Source of the DNA: Streptococcus australis
Lineage (GTDB): Bacteria; Bacillota; Bacilli; Lactobacillales; Streptococcaceae
Assembly (NCBI RefSeq): GCF_003943615.1
Contig: NZ_RJPZ01000003.1
Span: forward strand, 87,825 to 151,824
Length of the DNA stretch: 64,000 nucleotides
Direction: 5' to 3'
Position 1 is the first letter of the stretch; each line of letters begins with the position of its first letter. The notes beneath the pieces were generated by a model. The model did no database searches, was not told the origin of the DNA, and saw only the letters and a program-made list of their open reading frames with translations. This document shows positions 63,788 through 64,000 of this stretch, in pieces. A program made the translations under genes and the position numbers.

Positions 63788-64000
63788 TTATTTAGACATT
63801 TTACGTTTCATTACAATCGCACCTGATAGGACAAGTACTCCTGAGAATACTAGGCCAGTTGCTACGACTTCACCAGTATTTGGAAGGACTTTGCGTCCAC
63901 CACCGTTACCATCTGCATTTCCGCCAGGGTTTCCTGGTGTTGGAGTTGTTGTTGGCGCTGGAGTCGTTGTTGGCGCTGGAGTTGTTGTTGGCGCTGGAGT
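63788..64000 (-). CDS. LPXTG-anchored surface protein, 3' end only
   Basis: Only the last 70 codons lie in the window. They encode tandem TPAPTT units, then a glycine-rich spacer (NPGGNADGNGGGRK), the sorting motif LPNTGE, a hydrophobic helix (VATGLVFSGVLVLSGAIVM) and the basic tail KRKMSK. This is a canonical sortase A substrate. The N-terminal part and function are unknown. The TPAPTT array continues to the window edge in 18-bp units. Confidence 0.9.
   Translation of the reverse strand, partial: TPAPTTTPAPTTTPAPTTTPTPGNPGGNADGNGGGRKVLPNTGEVVATGLVFSGVLVLSGAIVMKRKMSK
63930..64000 (-). repeat. 18-21 bp repeat encoding a TPAPTT stalk
   Basis: Near-identical copies of GTTGTTGGCGCTGGAGTC on the plus strand repeat to the end of the window, encoding a Thr/Pro/Ala stalk before the LPNTG anchor. 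The array is cut by the window edge, so copy number is unknown. Confidence 0.8.

Overview
The window is a chromosomal segment of a low-GC Gram-positive bacterium, almost certainly an oral Streptococcus of the Sanguinis/Mitis groups. The pointers are the glnRA-pgk-gap-fusA-rpsG-rpsL-purR order, a complete accessory Sec (SecA2/SecY2/Asp) locus with serine-rich repeat adhesins, YSIRK/LPXTG surface proteins and RNase J2. Species cannot be fixed from the sequence alone. All protein genes that look functional lie on the minus strand, so they are transcribed from high to low coordinates. The only plus-strand genes are two tRNAs and two decayed gene relics.

Region 1 (1-24.2 kb) is core housekeeping: glnA (cut by the window edge), glnR with a GlnR box, a FUSC/aromatic-acid-exporter-like protein, pgk, gapA, fusA, rpsG, rpsL, a small membrane-anchored protein, purR, the YhaM-type nuclease, rmuC, thiN, rpe, rsgA, a tRNA-Leu/tRNA-Ser pair, rsmA, an Imm33-type protein, rnmV, tatD, rpmH, an unknown gene, jag(khpB), yidC, rnpA, a CPBP-family membrane protein, a TehA/TDT transporter and an AhpD-like protein.

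Region 2 (24.3-45.2 kb) is the accessory secretion island, in transcription order: SRRP2, SRRP1, secY2, asp1, asp2, asp3, secA2, gtfA, gtfB, asp4, asp5. GtfA/GtfB should glycosylate the serine-rich repeats in the cytosol, Asp2 should modify the glycan, and Asp1-3/SecA2/SecY2/Asp4/Asp5 should export the two adhesins. Two SRRPs sit in tandem, and neither ends in a canonical LPxTG motif (they read LGVTS and LLATG).

Region 3 (45.3-64 kb) holds gltX, an EstA-like esterase, rnjB (RNase J2), an unknown gene, an ABC ATPase/permease pair without its binding protein, a 2259-residue YSIRK-LPSTG adhesin built from alternating pilin-like (FctA) and SspB-C2-like isopeptide domains, a YfhO/GtrB-type glycosylation pair and the 3' end of another LPNTG protein.

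The most interesting observation is that the head domain of SRRP1 (accessory Sec substrate) and the head of the YSIRK adhesin (general Sec substrate) are recognisably homologous. The same adhesive module therefore appears to be presented on two unrelated stalks by two export routes. A 175-bp inverted-repeat-ended intergenic element occurs twice in opposite orientation (about 97% identical), and several intergenic regions carry good promoters in front of decayed genes.
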